Positions 1 to 5,738 of a stretch of 11,416 nucleotides of DNA are shown here, piece by piece (position 1 is the stretch's first letter; every line of letters starts with the position of its first letter). Both the position numbers and the translations under genes were made by a program. The DNA comes from a bacterium. Lineage in GTDB: Bacteria > JAHJDO01. The stretch is from NCBI GenBank assembly GCA_030611945.1, contig JAUWOV010000058.1:1-11416 (forward strand), read 5' to 3'. The notes beneath the pieces are model-generated. The model was given only the letters and a program-made list of their open reading frames with translations. It was not told where the DNA came from and made no database searches.

Positions 1-1
1 T

Positions 2-1354
2 CTCCTTCAGCCAGAGGTAACAATTGGCTACAGTTATGATGCAAATGGAAACAAAGTAACTATGACTGGTCCAACTGGAACAACAGATTACAGCTATGAT
101 GTAGTTAACCGGTTAATATCTCTTACCAATCCAGATGCTCAAAGTACTGCCTTTGACTATGATGAGTTAAGCCGAAGAACATCTATGACTTTAGCAAACG
201 GGATAGCTACCAGCTACAGTTATGATTTCGCAAGTCAGTTAATCGGTATTCAGTCCTCAGCAGTCAGTTATCAATATACTTATGATAAAGTTGGTAACAG
301 AACCGCCATGACCGAACTTACAGGTCCAAATAACTATACCTATGACGTGCTTAATAGACTTATATCTTCAACTCATCCACAACCAGTTAATCCAGCAGAA
401 ACATTTACTTATGATACCGTGGATAATAGATTAATTTCACACGTCTCATCGTCCTATGTCTATGATGAATTAAACAGACTATTAGAAGACGAGCAATATA
501 CCTACGCATATGATAATAATGGCAATACGACTTCTAAGACAGACAAAACTACATTAGAGACTACTACTTACACATACAATGCCGAGAATCAGCTTGCAAG
601 GATAGATTTTGCAGGTGGTACTTATGTGGCTTATGCCTATGACGGATTAGGAAGACGCATACAAAAGGATGTCAATGGAGTAATTACAAGATATATTTAT
701 GATGCTGAAGACATATTGCTTGAATATGATGGCGCTAACACACTCACAGCAAGATATACTCATGGGGCAGGAGTAGATGAGCCTATTAGTATGGATAGAG
801 GAGGGCAATGCTACTTCTATCATGTTGACGGATTAGGAAGCGTAACTATTCTCACCGACTCTGCTGGGAATGTAGTCCAAGCTTATATTTACGATTCTTT
901 TGGTAACATCGTAGAACAAACTGGCTCGTTGACAAATCCGTATACATATACAGGTAGAGAGTTTGATAAGGATAGTGGTTTGTATTATTACAGGGCTAGA
1001 TATTATGACGCGAAAGTGGGGAGGTTTACAACGGTTGATCCTCTCCTCAGCATGATTTCTTCAGCAGGCGGATGCGGTTGTAACGGGGCAATAATCGAAC
1101 TTACTACGACGATGCGTATTGACCTTTATAATCCGTCTGAATTACATTCTTATGTATATTGCAGGAATAATCCTGTAAGTTTTATTGATCCAATGGGGCT
1201 TGTCGCAAAGGAAGACTGCATGAGTATATGCGATAGAAAATATAGTCAGGCTAAGTCAAGGTGTTTCAGGCATATTCTCTGTCCTTCAAAATGGGCAGCT
1301 TGCATGGAAAAGGCACGAGGAAGTTGGTACATTTGCTATATAAACTGTATCTAA
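2..1354 (+). CDS. Rhs/YD-repeat protein A, C-terminal part (5' end outside window), with cysteine-rich tip
   Basis: The reading frame is open from the window edge, so the first ATG at 62 is internal; 450 residues are visible. About nine tyrosine-aspartate (YD) repeats of the form YxYDxxNRL or YxYDxxGN run to roughly 840. The Rhs core follows: HVDGLGSV, YDSFGNI, YTYTGREFDKDSGLYYYRARYYDAKVGRF and then NNPVSFIDPMGL, with DPMGL at 1187-1201. In this family the repeats build a hollow beta shell, and the DPxGL region is where the variable C-terminal tip is cut off. The tip here is only 50 residues (1202-1351) with seven cysteines, and I recognise no enzymatic toxin domain in it. A cysteine/glycine-containing insert sits between DPLLSM and YVYCRNNPV. 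The stop overlaps the next start (TAATG). By family knowledge this is a secreted polymorphic toxin or adhesin-like protein. The Rhs assignment is firm; the tip's activity is unknown. Confidence 0.93.
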   Translation, partial: LLQPEVTIGYSYDANGNKVTMTGPTGTTDYSYDVVNRLISLTNPDAQSTAFDYDELSRRTSMTLANGIATSYSYDFASQLIGIQSSAVSYQYTYDKVGNRTAMTELTGPNNYTYDVLNRLISSTHPQPVNPAETFTYDTVDNRLISHVSSSYVYDELNRLLEDEQYTYAYDNNGNTTSKTDKTTLETTTYTYNAENQLARIDFAGGTYVAYAYDGLGRRIQKDVNGVITRYIYDAEDILLEYDGANTLTARYTHGAGVDEPISMDRGGQCYFYHVDGLGSVTILTDSAGNVVQAYIYDSFGNIVEQTGSLTNPYTYTGREFDKDSGLYYYRARYYDAKVGRFTTVDPLLSMISSAGGCGCNGAIIELTTTMRIDLYNPSELHSYVYCRNNPVSFIDPMGLVAKEDCMSICDRKYSQAKSRCFRHILCPSKWAACMEKARGSWYICYINCI

Positions 1355-1851
1355 TGTATTGGATGAAAAGTAGAAATATGAAAAAAATAATTTGGGGAAT
1401 TTTTGCGGTACTCTTATGTTCTATAGTTACCTATGGTTTAATGCTGATTACTCTTTCAGTATTCCTCGGGCCTGCTAGCGGAGTAGCCTCTATTATGAGA
1501 CGTATTGGATGCTCAGAAGTCCTAATTTTTCATGGGCGTATTTTTACAATTGAACTTGGTTGGGTTTTATCCAGCTTCATCGGAGGACTTCTGGTAGGTT
1601 TGTGGTGTAAGTATCATGGGTGGTTTCATGGTTTAGTGGTAGTACTTTGTTCATACATAATTCATGGACTGGCAATAATGCAGACAGAAGTTGTTCAAGA
1701 AGCTTTGAAAGGAATGTTCGTGGAAAAAGGGCTTTATACAGGGCGTATCTTTGTATCAATAATTATTTTTTTATTGTGTCTCCTTTGTGGTGGCATTGGT
1801 GGTGAGTTAGGAGTTCGCATTAGAACAAAGTTACTAAAAAGGGCAAACTAA
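1354..1851 (+). CDS. Small four-helix membrane protein; candidate immunity/partner of Rhs A tip
   Basis: The protein has 165 residues from the ATG at 1354, which overlaps the Rhs A stop as TAATG. In-frame ATGs at 1363 and 1378 are alternatives; the last gives a tidier MKKIIWG start, and no strong ribosome-binding site decides between them. Four hydrophobic segments are visible: IIWGIFAVLLCSIVTYGLMLI, ELGWVLSSFIGGLLVGLW, GLVVVLCSYIIHGLAIM and FVSIIIFLLCLLCGGIGG. The last runs into a glycine-rich GGIGGELG turn and a basic tail (RIRTKLLKRAN). It belongs to no family I can name. Its place directly behind a toxin tip, with overlapping start, is where Rhs immunity genes sit, so an immunity role is a positional inference only. 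An unrelated small integral membrane protein is equally compatible with the sequence. Confidence 0.7.
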   Translation: MYWMKSRNMKKIIWGIFAVLLCSIVTYGLMLITLSVFLGPASGVASIMRRIGCSEVLIFHGRIFTIELGWVLSSFIGGLLVGLWCKYHGWFHGLVVVLCSYIIHGLAIMQTEVVQEALKGMFVEKGLYTGRIFVSIIIFLLCLLCGGIGGELGVRIRTKLLKRAN

Positions 1852-1884
1852 ATGATACAAGGCAACCTAGCATTGAAACTTGAA
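1836..1884 (+). repeat. Module-junction repeat, copy 1 (AAAAAGGG ... TAA|ATG ATA CAA GG ... leader MIQGNLALKLE)
   Basis: This junction joins the end of the first membrane-protein gene to the start of Rhs B. It recurs at 3142-3209 after the second membrane-protein gene. Both copies have AAAAAGGG followed by the previous gene's TAA, then ATGATACAAGG, and then an 11-residue leader differing at one position (MIQGNLALKLE here, MIQGNLVLKLE there). Within the leader codons most differences are synonymous (ggc/ggt, cta/tta, ttg/cta, ctt/cta). The copies are therefore old, and the peptide rather than the DNA appears to be conserved. Confidence 0.6.
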
Positions 1885-2754
1885 GAGTTTGAGGATAGTT
1901 ATTGCGGTCTTCATTTGCTAGATGACAGAGAGCAAAGTTTCCCTGACAATATCATTCAGTTTCCATTAAAAAATAACACCTACAGCGCGTATGAGCACGA
2001 TTATCAGAATCTGATAAAGAAGATTATATTCCCTGACGCTTCAGTCAACGCATTCAATTATTGCAGATGCGGACCTGTCCGGAGGATGAAGCAGGATTCT
2101 ACAGGTACAACAAAATATCTCTATGATTTTGATGAAACATACCTGCTCTATGACTGCGATGAAAGCTGGAATGTAAAGGCTCAGTATACACTCGGTCTTG
2201 GAATAGACGAAATAATCAGCAAGAAATATCTTGATGGAGTGACATGGAAGAAGATATATTATCATTATGATGGATTGGGAAGTGTAGTTGCCCTTACAGA
2301 TGAAAACGGAGACTTAATCGGCAGATATGTTTACGACTCATTCGGAAATATCGTATCAGAGCCAGTGGGAGTGGATAACAGATATACCTATACAGGAAGA
2401 GAGTATGATAAGGATTCAGGATTGTACTATTACAGGGCGAGGTATTATGATGCGAAGGTGGGTAGGTTTACCACTGTTGATCCTCTTCTCAGCATGATTT
2501 GTTCAGGATATGGAGGGGGAGGGTGTGGCGTGATAACTCCTACTGCTTCTTTTGAACATCCTTATGTATATTGTTTAAATAATCCGGTTAATTATAAAGA
2601 TCCAACCGGGGAATTTGTGGATCCCGTAACTGCTGCTATTATACTACTAATAGTTATTGCCATTGCATATGCTAATTATCTTGCTGTCTGTTCGGATCCC
2701 TGTTCTACTCCTGAAGACATACAAAGAGCCCATGACGCAATACCAACAAAATGA
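1852..2754 (+). CDS. Rhs B: short (orphan-type) Rhs core with a membrane-helix tip
   Basis: The 300-residue protein starts directly after the preceding stop (TAA then ATG). Residues 1 to about 48 resemble nothing I know and begin with the repeated leader MIQGNLALKLE. From about residue 50 it aligns with the end of Rhs A: YLYDFDETYLLYD, YHYDGLGSVVALTDENG, YVYDSFGNIV and YTYTGREYDKDSGLYYYRARYYDAKVGRF, ending at NNPVNYKDPTGE (DPTGE 250-254). The tip is residues 255-300: a hydrophobic helix around 258-279, then a CSDPC motif and a polar end. It lacks the signal peptide, beta-propeller and most YD repeats of a full Rhs protein, which is the layout of a displaced Rhs core-tip cassette. It has an intact frame of normal codon structure, so it is not an obvious pseudogene. 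It may be expressed alone or serve as a donor for tip exchange; both are inferences. Confidence 0.85.
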   Translation: MIQGNLALKLEEFEDSYCGLHLLDDREQSFPDNIIQFPLKNNTYSAYEHDYQNLIKKIIFPDASVNAFNYCRCGPVRRMKQDSTGTTKYLYDFDETYLLYDCDESWNVKAQYTLGLGIDEIISKKYLDGVTWKKIYYHYDGLGSVVALTDENGDLIGRYVYDSFGNIVSEPVGVDNRYTYTGREYDKDSGLYYYRARYYDAKVGRFTTVDPLLSMICSGYGGGGCGVITPTASFEHPYVYCLNNPVNYKDPTGEFVDPVTAAIILLIVIAIAYANYLAVCSDPCSTPEDIQRAHDAIPTK

Positions 2755-3176
2755 AACCAAATATGAAAATTGACAAGTCAATGAGGATGCCAAGAAGATA
2801 TGCTATTGTTAATATAGTTGTAGCTCTTCTGATGTTTTTGATGCTCACCGGCTTATGTGTTATTGGTATGAAGATGGCATGTAGTTGGAAGAGCGCATCA
2901 AAGACACAGGAGAAAATGAGTAAGTTTGTGCCAACTACTTCAGCCGAACAGGGCATGAAAAAGCTTCTTATTCATTATTGCTGGGTGACTAAAGTTCAGA
3001 GAGCTGAGTTTTTTCTCCTAGTGACAGTAGTCTTTGCTTTCGGGTTTTTTGGAGTATATTCATTCACAGTAATTAGGAAACTCACTATGAAATTAGCAAG
3101 GCACAGCAACACAAGGAAAGAAGAAAAAGAGCAAAAGGAGCAAAAAGGGACAGCAACCTTTTTAAAGGAAGAATAA
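2751..3176 (+). CDS. Small two-helix membrane protein; candidate immunity/partner of Rhs B tip
   Basis: The protein has 141 residues; its ATG overlaps the Rhs B stop as ATGA, a classic translational-coupling junction. In-frame ATGs at 2763, 2781 and 2787 are possible later starts, none with a clear ribosome-binding site. A basic N-terminus (MRMPRR) precedes a first membrane helix (about residues 17-42). A polar middle of about 45 residues with two cysteines follows, then a second helix (about 87-108). The C-terminus is highly charged (KEEKEQKEQK) and ends in FLKEE. I recognise no family. Position after an Rhs tip makes an immunity role plausible, but it does not resemble the protein after Rhs A in helix number. 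The 3' end overlaps a short inverted repeat (3142-3163), so the charged tail may partly derive from a repeat element. Confidence 0.65.
   Translation: MKPNMKIDKSMRMPRRYAIVNIVVALLMFLMLTGLCVIGMKMACSWKSASKTQEKMSKFVPTTSAEQGMKKLLIHYCWVTKVQRAEFFLLVTVVFAFGFFGVYSFTVIRKLTMKLARHSNTRKEEKEQKEQKGTATFLKEE
3142..3163. repeat. Short inverted repeat AAAAAGG-8 nt-CCTTTTT
   Basis: Perfect 7-bp arms (3142-3148 and 3157-3163) flank an 8-nt loop GACAGCAA, inside the 3' end of the two-helix membrane-protein gene. The arms are mostly A/T, so the hairpin is weak as RNA. It has the oligo-T tract of a terminator but only two G-C pairs, so I do not call it one. It resembles short REP-like palindromes of the AAAAAGG...CCTTTTT type that I recall from environmental bacterial genomes. 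Confidence 0.4.
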
Positions 3177-3245
3177 ATGATACAAGGTAACTTAGTGCTA
3201 AAACTAGAAAAAAGCGAGATGGAAAAATTAGGGGTAGCATCGTAA
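3177..3245 (+). CDS. 22-codon stub ORF with Rhs B leader (module junction, copy 2)
   Basis: The ORF starts directly after the preceding TAA and stops in a TAATG overlap with rpmC. It encodes 22 residues beginning MIQGNLVLKLEKSEMEKLG; the first 11 match the Rhs B leader at 10 positions. After the leader the two sequences part, and no YD-repeat or core follows. It could be the remnant of a third Rhs cassette whose body was lost, the abandoned 5' junction of the whole insertion, or a translated spacer that keeps ribosomes moving into rpmC. It contains the AGGGG (3230-3234) that probably serves as the rpmC ribosome-binding site. The open frame is certain; expression and function are not. Confidence 0.4.
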   Translation: MIQGNLVLKLEKSEMEKLGVAS

Positions 3246-3472
3246 TGAAGGTTAGTAAGTTTAGAGATATGACAAATATAGAATTAGATCAAGAGCTTGT
3301 TAATCTGAAACAGGAAATATTTAATTTGAGTGTTCGTTCATCTACGGGGCAATTGGAGGATCCAAAAAGGATCGGACGATTAAGAAAAGATATAGCGAGA
3401 ATTAATACTGTCCTGCGAGAGGGACAGATAGAGGAAAGGAAAAGTGAAAAAGATTCAAAAGGGAAAGACTAA
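3245..3472 (+). CDS. rpmC: 50S ribosomal protein L29 (uL29)
   Basis: The 75-residue protein is a small two-helix component of the large subunit near the polypeptide exit tunnel. The L29 pattern is clear: [39 protein letters not shown], then the second helix [19 protein letters not shown]. It is slightly longer than average because of a charged tail. The start overlaps the stop of the upstream 22-codon ORF, and AGGGG at 3230-3234 gives a good spacing of 10 nt. Normally rplP lies directly upstream; here it is replaced by Rhs material, so the gene has lost its usual neighbour and possibly its native promoter. The 3' end overlaps rpsQ by 29 nt. Confidence 0.96.
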   Translation: MKVSKFRDMTNIELDQELVNLKQEIFNLSVRSSTGQLEDPKRIGRLRKDIARINTVLREGQIEERKSEKDSKGKD

Positions 3473-3704
3473 AGCAGGTGTTGTTGTTAGTGATAAGATG
3501 GATAAGACGGTTGTCGTTTTAGTAGAAAGACTGGTTTTACATTCAATCTATAAAAAAAGGGTGAAGAGATTCAGCAGGTTTAAGGCGCACGATAAAGATA
3601 ATTCTGCGCATACAGGCGATAGAGTGGAAATTAAGGAAACCAGACCGTTGAGTAAAGATAAAAGATGGTATATTTCAAAGATTATGGAAAAGGCGGGCAC
3701 ATAA
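3444..3704 (+). CDS. rpsQ: 30S ribosomal protein S17 (uS17)
   Basis: The 86-residue OB-fold protein binds 16S rRNA early in small-subunit assembly. Signature sequences are [38 protein letters not shown] and [18 protein letters not shown]. The start codon is GTG at 3444, inside the end of rpmC. It is needed because the basic lead-in ([11 protein letters not shown]) matches the family and the next in-frame start is well inside the fold. GAGG at 3431-3434 lies 9 nt upstream. The 29-nt overlap with rpmC suggests coupled translation. Confidence 0.96.
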   Translation: MKKIQKGKTKAGVVVSDKMDKTVVVLVERLVLHSIYKKRVKRFSRFKAHDKDNSAHTGDRVEIKETRPLSKDKRWYISKIMEKAGT

Positions 3705-3705
3705 A

Positions 3706-4074
3706 TTGATACAAGCGCAAACCATCCTCAACGTAGCTGATAATTCAGGAGCAAAGAGGTTAATGTGCTTTAAGGTATTAGGAGGCACGCGCAGAAGATA
3801 TGCTCGCATAGGAGATATTGTAGTAGCGTCTGTAAAAGAGTCAACCCCTGATGGCGCTGTAAAAAAAGGGGATGTAGTAAAAGTTGTTATTGTGCGAACA
3901 AGAAAAGAGATCAGAAGGGAAGACGGTTCATATATAAAATTTGATAAGAATGCCGGTGTTATAATTGACGCTCAGAAGAATCCTGTTGGAACAAGGATTT
4001 TTGGTCCGGTTGCCAGAGAATTGCGGGATAAGGAGTTTACTAAAATTATTTCATTGGCTCCTGAGGTTATTTAA
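3706..4074 (+). CDS. rplN: 50S ribosomal protein L14 (uL14)
   Basis: The 122-residue protein has exactly the usual family length. It lies at the subunit interface and contacts 16S rRNA in bridge B8. Recognisable parts are [26 protein letters not shown] at the start, then [44 protein letters not shown] and [27 protein letters not shown] at the end. The start is TTG at 3706, one base after the rpsQ stop; the universal MIQ beginning of L14 fixes this choice although the codon is rare. Confidence 0.97.
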   Translation: MIQAQTILNVADNSGAKRLMCFKVLGGTRRRYARIGDIVVASVKESTPDGAVKKGDVVKVVIVRTRKEIRREDGSYIKFDKNAGVIIDAQKNPVGTRIFGPVARELRDKEFTKIISLAPEVI

Positions 4075-4075
4075 A

Positions 4076-4426
4076 ATGAAAGTGAAGAATGAAATGGCTA
4101 AAGAATATAATTATATTAAAAAAGGTGATCAGGTTGTTGTCATATCAGGAAAGGAGAATGGCAAGGCAGGGCGTGTTTTACGTGTGTTTCCCAAAAAAAA
4201 GAGAGCTATTGTAGAGAGAGTGAATTTTGTTAAGAAACACACAAAACCTTCACAGAAGAATCAGAAGGGCGGAATAATGGAGAAGGAAGCGCCTTTACAT
4301 GTATCTAATTTATTATTATATTGCGCGCGATGTGAAAAAGGATCCAGAATTGGATTTAAAATATTGGGAAATAAAACCAAAGTGAGATATTGCAAACGCT
4401 GCAACGAGTTAATTGATAAGAGTTAA
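4076..4426 (+). CDS. rplX: 50S ribosomal protein L24 (uL24) with C-terminal double CxxC
   Basis: The 116-residue protein initiates assembly of the 50S subunit. The N-terminal KOW motif is plain: IKKGDQVVVISGKENGKAGRVLRVFPKKKRAIVERVN. It is followed by KHTKPSQKNQKGGIMEKEAPLHVSN and a C-terminal zinc-ribbon-like part with CARC ... CKRC. The frame stays open upstream into rplN, but ATG 4076, two nt after the rplN stop and 9 nt after a GAGG (4063-4066), is the natural start. ATG 4094 (MAKEYNYIKKGD) is the alternative and would give a more typical length. Confidence 0.95.
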   Translation: MKVKNEMAKEYNYIKKGDQVVVISGKENGKAGRVLRVFPKKKRAIVERVNFVKKHTKPSQKNQKGGIMEKEAPLHVSNLLLYCARCEKGSRIGFKILGNKTKVRYCKRCNELIDKS

Positions 4427-4429
4427 AAA

Positions 4430-4978
4430 ATGACACGATTAGAAAAGAAATATAAAGAAGACACAATACCGCAAATGATGAAGAAGTTTGGGTATAAAAA
4501 TAAACTGCAGGTCCCGAAATTGGAAAAGATTGTGCTTAACACATGTCTAAAAGAGGCTATAGAAAATAAGAAGGTTTTAGATAGCGCATGTTTAGAACTG
4601 GGAGCAATAACAGGACAAAAGCCAATTATTACAAAGGCAAAGAAGTCTGTAGCAGGGTTTAAGCTCAGAGAAAATATGCCAATAGGAGCTAAAGTAACTC
4701 TACGGCGAAACAGAATGCATGAATTCCTTGACCGCTTGTTAAATATAACTCTGCCGCGTATAAGGGATTTTAGAGGAGTTTCTTCGAAATCTTTTGACAT
4801 TAGCGGAAATTACACACTGGGTATTAAAGAACAGACTATATTCCCTGAAATAGATGTTGATAAAGTAGAAAAGGTTCATGGAATGGATATTACAATTGTA
4901 ACCAGCGCAAAAACTCCTGACGAAGGAAGAGAGCTATTGGGATTATTAGGGATGCCTTTTAGTAGAGAGGATACATAA
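4430..4978 (+). CDS. rplE: 50S ribosomal protein L5 (uL5)
   Basis: The 182-residue protein is close to the standard length of about 180. It binds 5S rRNA and contacts S13 across the central protuberance. Family blocks in order are [110 protein letters not shown] and [27 protein letters not shown]. The start follows the rplX stop by three nt. The gene is followed by the only long gap in the ribosomal block, which holds a palindromic repeat. Confidence 0.97.
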   Translation: MTRLEKKYKEDTIPQMMKKFGYKNKLQVPKLEKIVLNTCLKEAIENKKVLDSACLELGAITGQKPIITKAKKSVAGFKLRENMPIGAKVTLRRNRMHEFLDRLLNITLPRIRDFRGVSSKSFDISGNYTLGIKEQTIFPEIDVDKVEKVHGMDITIVTSAKTPDEGRELLGLLGMPFSREDT

Positions 4979-4989
4979 GAATGACAAAA

Positions 4990-5125
4990 AAACTAAATAC
5001 GAAGCACGAAATACTAAACAATATCAAATAACCAAAATACAAATGTTCAAAACAATGTTTAGAATTTTGAGAATTAGAATTTTAAATTTGTTTCGAGTTT
5101 AGATATTAGGATTTAGGATTTAGGA
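4990..5125. repeat. AT-rich imperfect palindromic intergenic repeat between rplE and rpsZ
   Basis: The 154-bp gap contains no gene. It is built as an imperfect inverted repeat with arms of about 60 nt around the core AAACAATGTTT (near 5050-5060). The left arm carries CTAAATACGAAGCACGAAAT and CTAAAC; the right arm carries GTTTCGAGTTTAG and ends in the short direct repeat ATTTAGGATTTAGG. The last copy of TTAGG supplies the Shine-Dalgarno AGGAGA (5122-5127) of rpsZ. From memory, similar palindromes (AAACAATGTTT cores with AATTCAAAATTC-like arms) are scattered between genes in Omnitrophota and other candidate-phylum genomes; I cannot check this here. Confidence 0.6.
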
Positions 5126-5132
5126 GAAAGAG

Positions 5133-5318
5133 ATGGCAAGAAAAGCGCTTATAGTAAAAGCTAAAAGAGAGCCGAAACATAAGGTGCAGAGATATAATAG
5201 GTGCAGTTTGTGCGGAAGACCGCGTGGATATATAAGAAAATTTGGATTATGTAGAATATGTTTTAGAAAATTAGCTCTGAGCGGAAAACTGCCTGGAGTT
5301 ATAAAAGCTAGTTGGTAA
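5133..5318 (+). CDS. rpsZ: 30S ribosomal protein S14, zinc-binding short type (uS14)
   Basis: The 61-residue protein is the short S14 form with four zinc ligands, visible as C24-x2-C27 and C40-x2-C43 (CSLC and CRIC). It acts in the 30S head near the decoding region. The rest matches the family: [30 protein letters not shown] and a C-terminal GVIKASW. The ribosome-binding site AGGAGA (5122-5127) is contributed by the end of the upstream palindromic repeat. It sits in the normal spc position between rplE and rpsH. Confidence 0.97.
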   Translation: MARKALIVKAKREPKHKVQRYNRCSLCGRPRGYIRKFGLCRICFRKLALSGKLPGVIKASW

Positions 5319-5333
5319 TTTAGGAGAATAAAG

Positions 5334-5729
5334 ATGCCTGTAACAGATCCAATATCAGATATGCTTACATCCATTAGAAATGCTTATATGGTTCATAAAA
5401 ACCGTTTGTCTGTATCTGCCTCTACATTGAAGGTGGATATAGTAGGTATCCTGAAAAAAGAGGGGTTCATTCAGGATTATAAAGTTGAGGCTAATAATGG
5501 TCATAAAATCATAGAAATAGATCTGCGCTATTATAAAAAAGAACCTATGGTAAGAGGTTTAGAAAGAGTAAGCAAACCAGGTCTGCGCATATATGTCCCT
5601 GCTTCTAAAATCCCCAGAGTAAAAAGAGGCGCAGGAATAGCTGTCTTATCTACTTCAGAAGGCATAATGACTGATAAAGAATGCAGGAAAAGAAAAATCG
5701 GAGGCGAGGTTATTTGTTATGCGTGGTAG
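5334..5729 (+). CDS. rpsH: 30S ribosomal protein S8 (uS8)
   Basis: The 131-residue protein has the usual length. It binds the central domain of 16S rRNA and, in model bacteria, also spc-operon mRNA as a translational repressor. Family blocks are TDPISDMLTSIRNAYMVHKNRLSV, ILKKEGFIQDYKVE, KPGLRIYVPASKIPRV and the C-terminal VLSTSEGIMTDKECRKRKIGGEVICYAW. The start is preceded by AGGAGA at 5322-5327 with 6-nt spacing. The stop codon TAG is part of the strong ribosome-binding site of rplF. Whether S8 feedback control exists here cannot be judged from the sequence. Confidence 0.97.
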   Translation: MPVTDPISDMLTSIRNAYMVHKNRLSVSASTLKVDIVGILKKEGFIQDYKVEANNGHKIIEIDLRYYKKEPMVRGLERVSKPGLRIYVPASKIPRVKRGAGIAVLSTSEGIMTDKECRKRKIGGEVICYAW

Positions 5730-5733
5730 GAGG
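5728..5733 (+). promoter_or_regulatory. Shine-Dalgarno AGGAGG that decides the rplF start
   Basis: The perfect AGGAGG overlaps the rpsH stop codon. Spacing to the ATG at 5736 is only 2 nt, but 5 nt to the GTG at 5739. This, together with the family's usual MSRIG beginning, favours GTG 5739 as the rplF start. Confidence 0.75.
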
Positions 5734-5738
5734 AAATG

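Noticed and set aside
1261-1353. Upstream extension of the four-helix membrane protein to GTG 1261
   Set aside because: It would overlap the Rhs A tip by over 90 nt in another frame, and the added residues look like a frame shadow; ATG 1354 or 1378 fits better.
2770-2804. TTGACA at 2770-2775 as a possible -35 box for a promoter ahead of rpmC
   Set aside because: The nearest -10-like hexamer (TATGCT, 2799-2804) is 23 nt away, too far, and the site lies inside a gene start region.
3142-3163. Intrinsic terminator between the Rhs region and rpmC
   Set aside because: The stem has only two G-C pairs and the T-run is itself one arm of the stem, so a functional terminator is unlikely.
3700-3725. 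TAAATTGATACAAG at the rplN start resembles the TAAATGATACAAGG module junctions at 1849 and 3174
   Set aside because: L14 proteins almost always begin MIQ, so the match follows from three codons. The sequence diverges straight after and there is no leader homology.
3965-4075. Upstream extension of rplX into rplN
   Set aside because: Both L14 and L24 family lengths and the GAGG before ATG 4076 argue for the downstream start.
4981-5031. Small ORF starting ATG ACA AAA in the rplE-rpsZ gap
   Set aside because: It is only 16 codons, lies inside the palindromic repeat, and has no ribosome-binding site or family similarity.
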